Source: Medicago truncatula (taxonomy: Eukaryota > Streptophyta > Magnoliopsida > Fabales > Fabaceae). From it: a DNA stretch of 64,000 nucleotides. How positions within the stretch are numbered: position 1 is the first letter of the stretch; the number at the start of each line of letters is the position of its first letter. Under the pieces are notes generated by a model. It saw nothing but the letters and a program-made list of their open reading frames with translations, did not search any database and had not been told where the DNA came from. The position numbers were made by a program, and so were the translations under genes. The stretch is from the NCBI RefSeq assembly GCF_003473485.1, contig NC_053042.1, positions 42,374,262-42,438,261 of the forward strand, given 5' to 3'. This document shows positions 1 through 12,783 of this stretch, in pieces.

Positions 1-284
1 TGTCTGTAAAACACAGTATATATTAACACAATCCAATATTAAAACATAAAGTTTTTATTTTCACTGATAAAAAAACATAAAGTTAAATAGTTATAGGATA
101 ATCATATTGTAAATATTAAAAAGAAAAACATTGCAATTAGTAATGATATATCTTTAAGGATTTAATTAATTTATATACATTGACAACATAAAAGTCGTTT
201 TATATATACATTCAATCATACGTTAGTAACATCATTTATTGAATAAGACAAGTCATGTGAAAAAATAATTTCTCTTAACTGTTC

Positions 285-510
285 AAAATAATTTCTCAAA
301 ATCCACATTTGCTAATTGTAAGTCATGACTCATGAATCCATTCGATTGCATGGTAAAGCCCTAACGCCTCTCCTATATCTACTGAACACAGACATTGTTT
401 TGGCGAGCACATGACTATCTTCGTCGTATACACATCCCTGTTCCGTTCTGTTGCTGGACGTTGAAAAAGATGCAGCAATGTTGCATTTATAACATTCTCT
501 TCTCGGTTTT
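285..510 (-). pseudogene. LINE RNase H domain remnant
   Basis: Read on the minus strand, this gives a decayed RNase H-like domain of the type that ends plant LINE ORF2. A segment near 457-500 reads KCNIAASFS and continues to a DEDSHVLAKT-like stretch. After a frame change comes DIGEALGLYHAIEWIHES, and after another LQLANVDFE. These match the usual order N/CNIDASF - FVLAKT - GEALGL..AL.WVHEL - NVDFELDSK. At least two frame changes and an in-frame stop make it non-functional. Family knowledge supports the assignment; no database search was possible. Confidence 0.6.
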
Positions 511-939
511 TGCCACCTAATACATGCGGTGTTGCAAGCTGCATTCTCTCTGTGTGTATGAGTGCAACACTTGCTACCAAAGTTTTAAGTTACGACTCTT
601 CCATATACTCCATAATAGGGTGAAAAAAACAACTCAGCTTTCTGTGCAGAAACATGCTGCATGAAATGGCAGCTTGTGCCGTATCGAACAGCTGCGCAGC
701 CATGCCCGCTGCTCACCGTACATTTCTCAGCCATATATTTTGTGTTCTTCTAATTATACTAACTTTTATTTTTAATTCTTCTAAAAGTTTCTTCAATCCT
801 TGCGCCTCTAAAGTTCACATGAAATGTTCAAAGTAAATTTATTGATGACATGTCATTGTTAAGCTCTTAAAATGTCATTAGTTTAATAACCTAATTATTT
901 AATTAATCTTTAATTTATTCTTTAAAAAAATAATCGTTG

Positions 940-1085
940 ATTGGGTTCAATTGGCTAATGAGTTCTACCAAGGACGAATTGTTCAGAAGAACACGAGTTT
1001 GATTTATGAATGAAACAATTTTTTGTTAGACTTTACTTACCTTCCGGTTGAACTCTGGATTACCAGAGTACGAAAAAGCGAACAC
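940..1085 (+). repeat. tRNA-derived SINE-like repeat
   Basis: An A-box-like TGGCTAATGAG (952-962) is followed about 45 bases later by a weak B-box-like GTTTGATTT (997-1005). This resembles legume tRNA-derived SINEs. No clear A tail or target duplication was identified, so the ends are approximate. Confidence 0.4.
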
Positions 1086-1689
1086 CAAAAAAATTAAACT
1101 AATGTAATTTTAAGGTCTTAAAAGACCTATTTAAAACTTAAAAAAACTTAAACAACTTATTTAAAACTTAAAAGGATTAATCGTATTTTTTCAGACTTAA
1201 AGGTCCAAAAAAGGTATTTGGCCTAAAAAAAATCACTTCAAACATGTACTAAAATTGAAACTAAAAATTAAATCAAAATTGATATATTTTGAGGAAGAAT
1301 GCATATTTATCTGTACTTTAATATTTTCAATTTTTTTATAAGAACTTTAATATTTTCACTTAAACTCTCATTATTATTTTTCATGGATTTTATTTGCGAA
1401 AATAATTTCAATTCTATCCATATTATATTTGGATCTGAATCCTCTCCTACACTTTCTTGTTGATGTCTGTTCTATCATCATTTCAGCCATTCATCTATGT
1501 TTTTCTCTCTTTTCAAAACTGTTGTTTTTTATTTATTTATTTGTTATGAATTCTCAACGGTTGGATGAAACCCATGAGAGATCTGTGAACAATAAAGACA
1601 GGAGAGGATCTATTTCCATTATGTGTGCCTTGATTTTTCTTTTGAACAAATAAAATGTTTGCCTTGGTTTTATCCCTTGGATTGCATCG

Positions 1690-2045
1690 TTCAATTTTTG
1701 CTTGTCGGTTAGTACAAAACATGTTACCAACCAAATTACGTGCGGAATAATTCAACATGATACAAGTGCTTATGTTTTTATATGTGGTAATGAGGAAAAC
1801 ATCCACTATTTATTTTTTGAGATGTGAAGTTTCTGGAAGCCTTTAGTTCATAGTTAGGGAATAGATGGGTATTCGGTGAACATTTTAAAGTTAATTTGAT
1901 TACGATTTCGGTGGTTCCTTCAACAAAACTTATTATTTTTAGACTATATAGTTTGCTTCTGTATGGGTAATTTGGAAGGAAATGAACTCCGTTCTTTCAG
2001 ACAAAAAAGATATGCAAGTTTTACGGGACAGTCAATTAATTATTA
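1690..2045 (+). pseudogene. LINE reverse-transcriptase C-terminal (zf-RVT) remnant
   Basis: In shifting plus-strand frames the sequence reads LVQNMLPTK, then VFICGNEENIHYLFFEM, then FASVWVIWKEMNS. This is the order seen in the zf-RVT region at the end of plant LINE reverse transcriptases (L.NRLPTK - C..CG..E...HLFF.C - W..W.ER). Stops and frameshifts interrupt it. It lies opposite in direction to the RNase H remnant at 285-510, so the two come from different insertions or were rearranged. Confidence 0.6.
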
Positions 2046-2325
2046 ATTAATGAGATACATAAAACACTTAAAAGCAATTTTTTCATAAATAAATTCATGT
2101 CAAAAATTACAAGTACAATTATTTCTTCAGTATAAAAAGGTACAGGATTCCACCTGAGCTAGCTTGAAATTGAGACCAGCTTCAAAGATGGAATCAACAT
2201 GTAAGCTAGTAAATTATTCCTATGTAAGTAACAAATCAAACTTGTGTACATAAAAGCACACAATTATAGCTAACATAAATTAATTCCCAGCCCTCAAATT
2301 AATTTCTTCTAATTATATCTAAACT

Positions 2326-4450
2326 TCAAGCTTTTTCAAATCCAATAGCATAAGGAATACCAGTAGCCTTCAGCCAATCATCAGCTTTTCCACCAGGTCC
2401 AGCTTTAAGGAAATTCGCTGCAGTGAATTGAGTAGCTTCATTCTTAGAAATCTGAGGATGATAACCTTTCCACTTAACCCTTGCATTAAGATTAGCACCA
2501 GGTCCAGTATTGGCAAATTCAGCATAATACAATGTATCAAGAAATTGAGTCCCAGCCCATGGAGTCCACCCTTCTGGTGCAATGACATCACCAATATTAG
2601 ATTCCATAAACACTGTCTTAGCAAAGTCCTTCCATGGTCTGCCCAAATACGATTTGACTTGGTTCCTAACTGGGAACAAATCCCTATCTGGAACAATTTC
2701 GCAATTCTGGATTACTATTCCTGTGGCCATGTTTCGTTGTTTTGTTCCGTCTGCGGTTACGGTGTTGAATTGACTAGGTCCTGGCTTTCGCACAATGATT
2801 CTAGAGTTTTGAATTAGGGTTGGTGATGAGCCGAATATGAAGTCTATGGTACCAGAGATTTCGCAGTTGCGGTAGAATTGACGATTGGCTTGGACGTATA
2901 ATGTGTCCTGGAAACCATGCATGGCGCAATCGAAGAAAGCAGACATGTCTCCTTGGTTTCTAAATGCCACTGCTTGGTGCTTTGCTGGTCCAGCTGTGTT
3001 CTCGAATGCGATTGACTTTGCAATGAATCCATTTGCAACATTTGCTGAATACATACATAATCAATTCAAGTTATATGGTTTAATTAATTGAAGATATTTG
3101 CATAACAAACACATAGATGCATTTCCTCAAAACAAAACAAAAACGCATAGATACATACATATATAAAGGAAAACATATCAGCCAAGTCACATAATCTTAA
3201 TTGAGCAAGTTGCTCAATGTAGCATTTGAATTGAACAATGTTATAGACGTTACACATGTACAACTGCTGCATATGAGATTGTTTGATTTGTTTTGTCTTC
3301 TTTTTTGACATATTATGGAAACTAGTTTCTACGTTGTTTTAATTCAATTAATTATGAATGTTTGTCTTCCTATATTTGAGAGGTTAAATGAACAATCAAA
3401 AATTAAATTGATTACAAGTTATGACACTCAACATATTTATAAATACTTACCAAAAGTGGCAGTTTGCATTGTCTTAACGCCGTCGACGAAGTTTTTGTGA
3501 CCAGTGATAATGGACTTTGTAGGACCGTCGCCATACATAAGAATATTTATTGATGTTTTGGGAATGGTGATGTACTCGTCATAGACCCCAGCCTTGACAT
3601 AGATAATGTATCTGCCTTTGAATCCCTTAGGATAAGAGTCAATAGCTTCTTTAACTGTTTTAAATTTACCACTACCATCTTTAGCAACTACTGCGTTTGG
3701 TGGAGGACCTCCACCAGCGTTTGCCAATAGCTTACGATCTGCAGCCGAGAACCACTTGGGCAATCCTTCATCATCAATCTCATTAGCCTCCATAAGACGA
3801 CGAGAAGCTGGATTCAAATCCAACTTCAAGTCGAAGGTTTGAAGGATGTTAGACATGCTAGTTACAATGTCAAGTGTAATGCCGGTTAGTTTCTCCATTT
3901 GGTCCAAACTTTCTGTTTGCAATTGTTTCTTTACTTGATCCTCACCGTCCGTTCCGTTATCAAATCCGTCCATGCATGATTGTTGGTATGAGATAACAGC
4001 ACTCAACCAATTCCTAAAATCAGGTGTTTGATCATGAATGGCTTGAATGTTGTTATCGCGAACCAAATTAGCCGATGATTCGAGGCTGTCAAGAGCAAAT
4101 TGCATTAAGTCTTTGCAATCATCAAGGGCCATTTTGACACCAGGTTTGTCCTTGCCATGTTCAACCGTTAACTTATCACTCATATTCAACGCAAGGATAA
4201 CACTTTGGGCACTTGCCTGAACTGCAGCTGCTAAATAAGCTGTTGGGTCAGAGGAATTAGCAGGTTTCACGGAGCCAAGAGTGTCATGACAAAGTTTTTG
4301 ATCTTCAGTTGTTTGACACATGGTTTGTACATTCTTTTCGTGTGCTGCTAATGCAGGATCATCCTTTTTGTTAACAACGACGACAACACCGATGGCAACA
4401 CCCACCACAAGAATGATGGATACACCAGAGACTAATATTTTTCCGTTCAT
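2326..4450 (-). CDS. Pectinesterase with N-terminal pectinesterase-inhibitor domain
   Basis: Two exons, 4450-3451 and 3044-2326, joined by a GT-AG intron, give 572 aa. Residues about 5-28 form a hydrophobic signal-anchor. A PMEI pro-region follows (about 40-190) with four Cys (TMCQTTEDQKLC, DDCKD, QQSCMDG). Basic processing motifs RRLM and RKLL come next, then the catalytic domain from about 251. The family motifs are all present: GVYDEYI, QAVA, GFQDTLY, GTIDFIFG with the catalytic Asp, and YLGRPWK. The protein would be exported and cleaved, then would remove methyl esters from cell-wall homogalacturonan. The ATG at 4450 is chosen because the hydrophobic N-terminus begins right after it. Length and single-intron structure are usual for a type II PME. 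I see no lesion. Which paralogue it is cannot be told from sequence alone. Confidence 0.95.
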
Positions 4451-5403
4451 ATCTTTTTGTTTTTTCCTTCTTGAGATCTTTTATTCGATTTCTTTTTTCT
4501 TTATTTCATACCCTTATTTGGTTTTCTTGAGTGGGAGAAGATGATTGATTATAATATACTAATTAGACACAGAAGCTGCATAAGGATAATGGATTCTTAT
4601 AGGTAGTTCAATTGTTTCCTTTGTCTCAAAATAGATGAGAAAGACAGCCTTAAGATGAATGAGTGTTCAGAATTGTATTTGATAATTAAGCCACTGTTAT
4701 TTCTTCCTATAATTAGCGAGAATTAGCATTTTCAGGATAAAATTGACAAGGTCAGCTTGCATTGTGATGGCTAATAATAGTTAAGGCATATGGAGCATTT
4801 TTCAGTCCTTAGACATTCTTCTAAGTCGTCCTTCATTCTTGCAAAACCGCAGGATCATTCGTGGTTGATGAACTTGAATGGCTTGTTACCGTTAATTGAG
4901 ATGTTAAGGGTCAGTTATGGGTTAACCACACAATGATGTTTATATTATGATATCTTAAGGAGTGAATGGTAACTATTGATACAAATCAACTCTGCACTTA
5001 TAATAATAATAAGTCCAAAAAAAATTGCACACTTTATCAAAAATAAAAAATTGCACTTTATTTATTTATTGTTAAATAAAAAAAAATGCACTTTATTATG
5101 AGGTGCACCAATGCATTGCAAATTATTTTTGTCCACCTTGGCCTTGGTTGATATCTCCTAAATTAGTTTTTTATTTCTTTTTTTTTTTTTATAAATTTAT
5201 TATTTCATACTCTGTATGTTGTTTTGTCAATATATCTAATTTTAGTTTCTCTTTAAAGTGTATTAATCCTTAAATCTAAATTTTAATAGGGTTAAAGTTA
5301 TAGGGCATTTTAAATTTAATTAAGATGCTTTAATTTGCTAACGAATGACTCAAATTTTCACCGAAGCCTGATATGATTAGACGATGAAGAAAATTAGCAT
5401 TTA
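4451..5403. other. Upstream region of the pectinesterase
   Basis: This is the presumed promoter and 5' leader of the minus-strand pectinesterase. It is AT-rich with A/T homopolymer runs near 5020-5190. I found no further gene. Confidence 0.4.
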
Positions 5404-5550
5404 CTCCTCCGGTTCTATATATAAGAAGCATTTGACTTTTTTGATTCATTTCATAAATAATGTATTTGGTCTATATTCTATACCAGATACATCAATTACT
5501 CAATGAATCTAAAAAGTTAATTTTTTTTCTTATAAATAGAACCGAGGGAT
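5404..5550. mobile_element. Stowaway-like MITE
   Basis: The left end CTCCTCCGGTTCTATATATAAG is mirrored on the right by CTTATAAATAGAACCGAGGGA, flanked by TA. This is the Tc1/mariner-type Stowaway pattern. About 147 bp, no coding capacity. Confidence 0.75.
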
Positions 5551-6790
5551 TAGATGAGAAAGACAATATCATTAGAATCCAAAAATCATATGCAAGTGTG
5601 GAAATGTGATTCGACAATATCATATACACTGATGAGATGTAGAAGGGGCTTGCAAAAAATACATAAAATAACTCAACTTCAATTATTATTTTTTATATTG
5701 GTTCTAGATATTCTTTGCTAACATATATTATGGGGCACGTTTTAGGCAAATGACAATCTCAGCTCAAGAGTTGAAAGAACAAATGAGTAGTAGGGCGATG
5801 CAGACAGAGACAAACTTTCTACTGCAAGTTCTACCGGAGACACTCACATCTTCGTCCAGAATGAAGAATTAGAGAACATAATACATACAAAGGTTTCAGA
5901 ATTATAGGCACCGAGTTCATTATACAAATGACACAAGGACATGTAAACCATAAATTCCAAAGAGTGGTTTGTGATAGAAATGTAGTACTCGGGTTTATAG
6001 GGAACAGACATAAGAGTATGCATACGGTCATAGATATGAGAAAATTATGGGTGTTGACATAAGCCTATACTAGAAAAGAAATTAGTAGCTAAGACTTGGG
6101 GTAGATGTAGAAAAAACATGATAGAGTTTCATCTCGAGTTACATTGGATGAGATATAATAGAACATTAAAAAATACAGCTATCAAAATTGTAATAAAATA
6201 TACACCAAATTGCAAGAGAAATTCATATTTTGGCGGCGAGTCATTCGCAACAAAGGTATTATGACATCATTTGATACTCTAATGAAAACCCTATTTGGTG
6301 AAAATAAAAAACTTCTAAGCATTGTTGTCATACAACTTAAAATTATATCACCCCTCACTTTAAAAACAAGTTTTCGTGGGGAAAGGATTGTACCCCATTG
6401 AAATCACAATGGAAACAAAAGCCACAACATTGAGCAGTGAATCAGACTCATTTTCGTTTACAAAACATTGGAATTGAAATTGTATGTAACCAATGACTCC
6501 TTTTTGCACTGGTATACTCATTTTGGTCTTGTAATTTTTCCTAAGAATATAGTAAAGGCAATCATCCCAGCAAAAAAAGGATAAATAGAATGAAAAATAA
6601 TATTAAAAAGAATAGAGGAAGCAAGGAAACCTCAAACAACCTCATGGATTATGAACAAATGAATGCAGTGTAACCTTTGGGACAAAAAGCCTTGTTCGAC
6701 CAATTTAATACCAGCTTCTGAAGCAGTCTCTTATATTTTGCATGCACACTAGTGAACATACTCACAGATATAGAAAGAGATAAAGAAATA
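5551..6790. other. Intergenic, no supported gene
   Basis: Short frames only. The part nearest 6791 is the likely 3' UTR of the PTI1-like gene. I recognise nothing else. Confidence 0.4.
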
Positions 6791-9250
6791 TTAATTAGCT
6801 GTTTCACCAGCAGGTCCCGCTCGGGCAGTCAACAAAGGTTGAAGAGCTTTGACTACAATGCTCATGTTAGGTCTGAAATCAGCTTCATATTGCACACACA
6901 ATGCAGCAACAGCAGCCATCTGTAATCAACCAAGCATCATGATGTTAAACTAGAACTTTAATATTAATTAAGTCAATAATTTATCTTTAAGAGGAGCTGT
7001 ACTGGGTGTCAATAAAGGTTTCCACAAAAAATGTCTATACTGTTTCTGCAGTTAAGTTGTTTTCATATTCCCTCTGGCATAATGAATACCTTTAATGGTT
7101 CTGAACAACTAAGAACATACTACTATACAATAAGATAAAAAAAAATTGTCTTTCCTTTGCTCAACTAATCAAACCTCGGTCTCTTGCATAGTATGTACTA
7201 TTTAAACAAAATATAATAATTACGTGGTCTAGTGAACTTATATTATATTAAAATAAAATATAAGCAACGGAACACTTCCAAACATATAAAATGGCCAAAT
7301 AAAATAAAAATGAGGGAGAAAATATCCTAAAGAGAGTAAACACCTTGGCAACAGCTTTTGGTGGGTATTCTCCTCCTAGTCTTGTATCAACACACTGCCT
7401 GACTTTATCCTCACTGAGTTTTGGTGTAGCCTGAAACATATCAATTGTGATCAGCAAGGATTTACAGTGGAGGATGGATAGTAGATTACAATAAAGAAAC
7501 TTGGGTTCTGTTTCTTTTTCTTTTGTTGGAGAAGGGGAGGGGGTGTAAAGATATAGCATATAAATTCGTACCCAAGTAACCAGACTCTGCTGTCCTCGTG
7601 GTAGTGTATGATCAACAGGTTTTCTTCCAGTCAAAAGTTCCAGAAGGACAACACCAAAACTGTATACATCACTTTTAGCATTCAACTGTCCGGTCATTGC
7701 ATATCTGCATCCACAAGAGTAGACATAATGTTTAGTAATTGAATCTAGGACACTAAATATAAAAGAAAGTTTTCCCAAATTGATACTGAGATAAAGAAAC
7801 ACAATATATGGGAATTCATCATGTGTATCCAGTCAATTGTGGCATACAGGACATTTTCTATGTCTTTTCCAATAACTCTTCAGCATTCACTCAAAAAAGT
7901 GGGCCCGTAGCATCCAATAGGGATAAAACAATGTATGCGATCTAATATGTAACTTGAAATCTTACTCAGGTGCATGGTAACCAAAGGTTCCAAGGACACG
8001 GGTGGAATGAAGACGAGCAGCCATGTCTGGAGCCTGATTTGACAAATCAAAATCTGCAATTTTTGCAACATCATCGTCAAAGATTAGCACATTGCTTGAC
8101 TTGATGTCCCGGTGGATAATATGGGGATCAGCCTTCTCATGCAAGTATTCAAGCCCTCTTGCAGCCCCTACAGCAATTTTTACTCTCTGTGCCCATGTCA
8201 AAACTGGACCAGGCTGAGCTCCTTTAACTCCTTTTCTGCCTACATGTAAAATAACAATGATGAAAACATTTACATATAATAATATAATAAAAATACAGAC
8301 TAAACTAATATATAGATCTCAATGAAATAGACATTGCTTGTCAAGACATCAAAAAGAAAAAATAACGTTAAATCCATAATCTTCTCAGTTACTCTAATGT
8401 AGAAAGAAAATCAATCATTGTTTACCAGTTTTGATGCTTTTCAAACTTGACCAAATGAAGGGAAAAATCATATACCATGTAAAATGTCATGAAGAGACCC
8501 ATTAGATGCAAACTCATAAGCAAGAATACGGGAGTTTCCATCAACGCAATATCCAAGCAATTGGACAAAGTTATCATGTTTCAGCCTTGATACCATTGAA
8601 ACCTGAAAACATAGAAAACCACATGGTGTCTGTAAAGGAATAACTTCAATGACCTATATAAAATACTGAGCCAAGGTTTTCACACATATATACCTGGGCC
8701 AAGAATTCCTCATCAGGCTGTTTACTGGCATCTAACTTCTTGATTGCCGCAGCCTGTCCACTTTTAAGAACTCCGTAATATACTCTTCCATAGGATCCCT
8801 CTCCAATAAGAGAATCTTGTCCAAAGTTATCCGTAACTTCTTTCAGTTCATCTGCCTGTATCTCAGGAACTTCAATGGGCTGCACTTTAACAGTCTGAGC
8901 TCCCTGCTTTGCAGTATCAGAAGCATGATAATTTCCATCATTCCCTGCAAAATGAAATTTATCATAATACTTTCATCGAATTGAAATCAGGTAATATAAT
9001 AAAACAAACTAACCCAGTAAAGTGTCGTAAACAGCATCCCAGTCATATATTATGGTCCAATTCAGTCCAAATAGAAATAGCACAAAAAAAGCATGAATTA
9101 TTATATATTGCAAACTATATATATTATCCCTGATGCACTCCTTTAGGCTATATGAGTGAAGTTACCTGCTGGGTTTTTTACAACATATGGCCCACCACTT
9201 TCAGCAGCCTTGTGAAACTCATCCTCTTCGCAACAGCCGAAACAACTCAT
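6791..9250 (-). CDS. PTI1: PTI1-like serine/threonine protein kinase
   Basis: Seven coding exons: 9250-9166, 8944-8694, 8602-8476, 8239-7966, 7704-7572, 7430-7344 and 6919-6791. All introns are GT-AG; 361 aa. The N-terminus [11 protein letters not shown] has clustered Cys suited to palmitoylation and membrane attachment. The kinase domain shows the Gly loop [11 protein letters not shown], the ATP-site Lys in [15 protein letters not shown] with the catalytic Asp, DFDLSNQ in place of DFG (normal for the PTI1 family), and [16 protein letters not shown] in the activation segment. Tomato PTI1 is phosphorylated by Pto and acts in resistance and oxidative signalling; legume members are receptor-like cytoplasmic kinases. 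The conserved C-terminus [15 protein letters not shown] is present. Length equals that of family members. The exact paralogue is unknown. Confidence 0.95.
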
Positions 9251-9259
9251 GATTCTTTC

Positions 9260-10076
9260 CTAATAAAACCAATTTATAAGCCAGTCAGATCATACTAACA
9301 ATAATTCACTTTTAAGCTTGAAGATATAGTACATTCGAAAAAAATAACACTTCCATGTAGATTCACATTGCAAGAAAATAGATACATCCTAGTGATGGAA
9401 GACATGTCCAGTGTCTCACATGAGTTACTACACAACACCGACATATGCAACTACGTTCAATGATTACATTTTCTCAAATTATTATTGTCGTCAACATATG
9501 AAGCACTAACACAGACACATCCACACCAGAATTATATTTTTCTTTAAAATGAATTAATTGAACATAATCACGTGTGTTGTGTTGGTGTCAGACACCACAC
9601 ACGCCTTTCATCAGAAGTGTTTGTATATGTACTTCATAGGAAGCTTCCACTATTTACATATTATATTAGCTAAAATTTGCGATAATTGCCTACATCTCGT
9701 AAATCAATGTTATCAAAATTAAAAATGAAATGCAATTCTAAACTATTTAGATAACATAATTATCCTTGAACAACAAACTCCAGCAAATGATGCATGAAAA
9801 TTCGACAGCGTTACACAAAACTCAAATATCAATCAAGTGAAGCTGATGAAAGCGGATCCAATCAATTTACAACAATCACACAAATATTCTATCAAAATTC
9901 AAGAAAGTAGTTACAGATCGATCTAAAGCAAAATCAATTTAGCTGCAAAAAAATGTTCATCCATGAAAAAAGTATTAACCTAAGAAATTCAATCACATGT
10001 AGATTTTTGTAATAAGCAGAAGCAAAAGGTAAAGTAGTTGAAAATGAAAATTATAATAGATCGTTAAGAACTTTAC
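9260..10076 (-). other. Probable 5'-UTR intron of the PTI1-like gene
   Basis: On the minus strand a donor TTCG/GTAAAG sits at 10077/10076 and an acceptor TTTTATTAG/G at 9260/9259, nine bases before the ATG. The roughly 180 bases upstream of the donor are pyrimidine-rich and look like a first leader exon. Leader introns are common in this kinase family; here it is inferred from sites only. Confidence 0.5.
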
Positions 10077-10489
10077 CGAAAATGAAACGAGAGAGCGAAA
10101 TTGTTGTGTTGATTGTGATGAAGAGGTGGATAGTGAGAGTATAAAAGGATTTGATACTACGAAAAGGGTGAATGAAGCGTAGGATAAGCAGAAAGGGTGC
10201 GTAGAATAAAGGAAAGAACCAGCAAAGCTTTTGACTCGCTTTGAGTTGGAAACACAACTATGATTGATTGTTGTGATAAAATAATTTAATTGTGTGTTAC
10301 AGCAGTAGTAGTATGGAAGGATATTTTTTTTTCTTACAACTAATATCTCGCTAATTTAATAAGGATAATTTAGACGTTTTTTCTCTTCTTTTACGTGTTC
10401 TGCACTTAGATTCGCTAACAAGATTTGACTTATGCGAGTACATACACACCGTCGACTCGACGCCGATACACTTTTTCATCTTATAAAAA

Positions 10490-10672
10490 GAGTAATGATA
10501 CATAAACACCTTTAGGTGGCAATACACCCTTTGACACCCACACAAAAATCTGACACGTAGTCACGTGGACCCCGTACAAGCACACTTTCTCTTTTCTCTC
10601 ATCTTCTCTCTTCCTAATATATGGGGTGTACAAGGGTGTATGGAAATAATGGATGTCTATGTATCATTACTC
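10490..10672. mobile_element. hAT-like MITE (8-bp target duplication)
   Basis: Inverted ends GAGTAATGATACAT.AACACC and GG.TGTC.ATGTATCATTACTC are bracketed by an exact 8-bp repeat TATAAAAA (10482-10489 and 10673-10680). That repeat length fits hAT transposition. A reverse-oriented relative lies at 47585-47755. Confidence 0.8.
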
Positions 10673-10739
10673 TATAAAAATACTCCCTCCATCCCTTATC
10701 ATAAGTCTCTCACCAAAATCACACATATTGAAAAAATGG

Positions 10740-10905
10740 AAAATATTAACTCAGATCACTGGTTAAGAAAACCAAACATAATATAAATACTTTTGAATTT
10801 GTATAGTCAAAGTTTAAAAAGTGTAAATAATGATGTTTTTAATGCAAATATTTCTTTTTTATTTCCTTAAGTAGTGTCTCGGTGCACTAGTTAACAAGAT
10901 CCTAA
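10740..10905. mobile_element. Decayed GCTAAC...GTTAAC-type MITE
   Basis: CACTGGTTAAG (near 10760) and CGGTGCACTAGTTAACAAGATCC (near 10880-10905) match the arms of the better-kept MITE at 11086-11275. A partial Stowaway end (CTCCCTCCATCCCTTATCATAAG, near 10682) abuts it on the left. Confidence 0.5.
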
Positions 10906-11085
10906 AAAAATTAGTACGCTCAAAAAAAAAAAATTAGTACATTATCCTTTTTTTAGGGAAAGATTAGTAAATCATCATGTCATTATTATAAATAAAAATT
11001 AATATTTTAGATTTATTCATTGAATTAAATAATATATGCGGTCTATAATATAAACCATATACTTCATTAATTAAATAAATATAAA

Positions 11086-11275
11086 ATGGGTCATGCTAAC
11101 CGGTGCCTCCGGGGCACTGGTTAAGCATGCAAAAAAAGAAAATTCTTACCATAAAAGGAAGTTTTGTTGACTTATTTATGGATTAATTAAACAATTTTCA
11201 ATGCAATAATTAACATATAATTTCCCTTTTTATTATCCTTAACCAGTGCCCCGGGGGCACCGGTTAGCATTTCCC
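11086..11275. mobile_element. MITE with GC-rich inverted ends
   Basis: Left arm ATGCTAACCGGTGCCTCCGG.GCACTGGTTAAG and right arm CTTAACCAGTGCCCCGGGGGCACCGGTTAGCAT are inverted repeats around an AT-rich centre. Each arm also folds on itself. About 180 bp; exact ends uncertain. Confidence 0.75.
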
Positions 11276-11584
11276 ATATAAAATTTAGATTTTTGTTTAT
11301 AGTAATGATTAAGGGTGTAGTTTTTTTTAGGAATGACAAAAGGGTGTGGTGTAATTAATATAATATTTACTATTTTATATGCGTATTTAATTTATTTTTA
11401 AAATATGTTAGTAGTATTAATTAGATTTCCTTAAAAAGAAATTAACGAGGGTGTGTCAAGAAAAAAATATTAAATGCATTTTGTATGGATGCTTGAATTA
11501 GGGGAGTCAACATTAAAAGCGACACTTCTTTAAATTTTAAAAAGTAAAATACACAATTTAAAAAAAAAATAAAAAAAATTATAA

Positions 11585-11626
11585 TTTCTTAACTAGTGCT
11601 CCGTGGGCACTGGTAACATTTTTTTT
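11585..11626. mobile_element. Solo arm of the same MITE family
   Basis: CTTAACTAGTGCTCCGTGGGCACTGGTAAC matches the right arm of the 11086-11275 element. No matching left arm was found nearby. Confidence 0.5.
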
Positions 11627-12059
11627 TTAAATATACTAATATCTAAGGCTGGAGGAAGTGCTATTTTGATAAAAAAAAAATTATTTGTATAAAATAGTTT
11701 TATACATAATCAATAAAAGTTGTTATTTTTCTCTAAAACAATTGTTATTTTATCACACCAATTCACTATTATAAAGGTACTTTAAGATTAGTATAATATA
11801 GAAAGAAAGAAAAAAAGTGGTTTTTATTGTATAGTGTAAAGATTTTTTCGTTTACAAAGATGTAAAAATTTTGAACATTTTACTTTTTATATTTTATCAT
11901 TATGTTTTTTTTTGTTTTATAAGGTATAATGGAATGAAAATAAACACTGAAATATAAAATAAAGATATATTTAACTATTATATAAAAGATATATTAAATA
12001 AATTTAAATTACCAAATTTCAAATACTTAACTATTAATAGATGCCAATTTTATTATAAA

Positions 12060-12215
12060 TTAAAAATATCTTTTCATGTCATTTTATGCGTATCAGTTGA
12101 TTGAACTGCTAATTTTACCAAACACTTCAACTAGCTTATCAGCTATAAGTCATCAGTCATCAGTCATCAGCTATAAGTTATCAGTTATCCGCAATTTTTA
12201 CCAAACAGAGCCATG
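12060..12215. repeat. Decayed AGCTTATAGC-type hAT-like element
   Basis: Contains TTTTACCAAACA-type ends and short repeats of CAGCTATAAGT / CATCAGT. The same vocabulary occurs at 35153-35290 and 39402-40215. Ends not defined. Confidence 0.45.
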
Positions 12216-12589
12216 GTGTTTTGAAGATAAGAAGAATAATTGCACAAAAAAATAAATAAGTTGTGCCGAGATAAGAATAATAAAAACACTTACTTTAATA
12301 TATTTTTTTCTCTTACAAGTGAGTCAAATCTTCATCATTTATTTGAGATTCATTTCCATAAATAAGACTTTAATATTTTTCTCTCTTAATTAGTCAAATC
12401 TTTATCACTTTATTTGAGATTCATTTCCATGAATAAGAAAATCTCTGTGAATTTCATTTAACAAAATATTAGTACAAGAGAGACAACATTAAAGAATATT
12501 CCTCTTATTTTTTTCTTAAAGAATGCTGCTCTTAAAGAATATTCATCTTATTTTTTCTTAAAGAATTCTACTCTTTTTATTTAGAATAG

Positions 12590-12715
12590 AAAGTGTAGCT
12601 TAGTTGGTAGCTACAAGGAATATTATTCGCCTAATGTTTGAACCTCGAATTCTCTACTTCTTCACATTTGAAAAATGTGTGATCTAACCACTAAACTACT
12701 TGACAAAAAAAATAA
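12590..12715 (+). repeat. tRNA-derived SINE
   Basis: A perfect A box TAGCTTAGTTG (12596-12606) is followed 30 bases later by a B box GTTTGAACC (12636-12644, one mismatch). An A-rich tail (12701-12718) follows. This is the internal Pol III promoter layout of plant SINEs. Confidence 0.65.
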
Positions 12716-12783
12716 AAATTCTAAAATCACTATAGAATTAGAGGGGATAAAGTGCGATTCAGATCTTCTATAAATTTTTAAAG

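Noticed and set aside
654-836. 60-codon plus-strand frame with a Cys/Ala-rich start
   Set aside because: No motif, no promoter layout, and it lies between decayed LINE pieces.
2428-2817. Plus-strand 129-codon frame opposite the pectinesterase
   Set aside because: It is the antisense shadow of exon 2, which has strong family motifs on the minus strand.
8020-8060. DFD in place of DFG in the PTI1-like kinase as an inactivating change
   Set aside because: DFD is the normal form in the PTI1 family, and the catalytic HRD and ATP-site Lys are intact.
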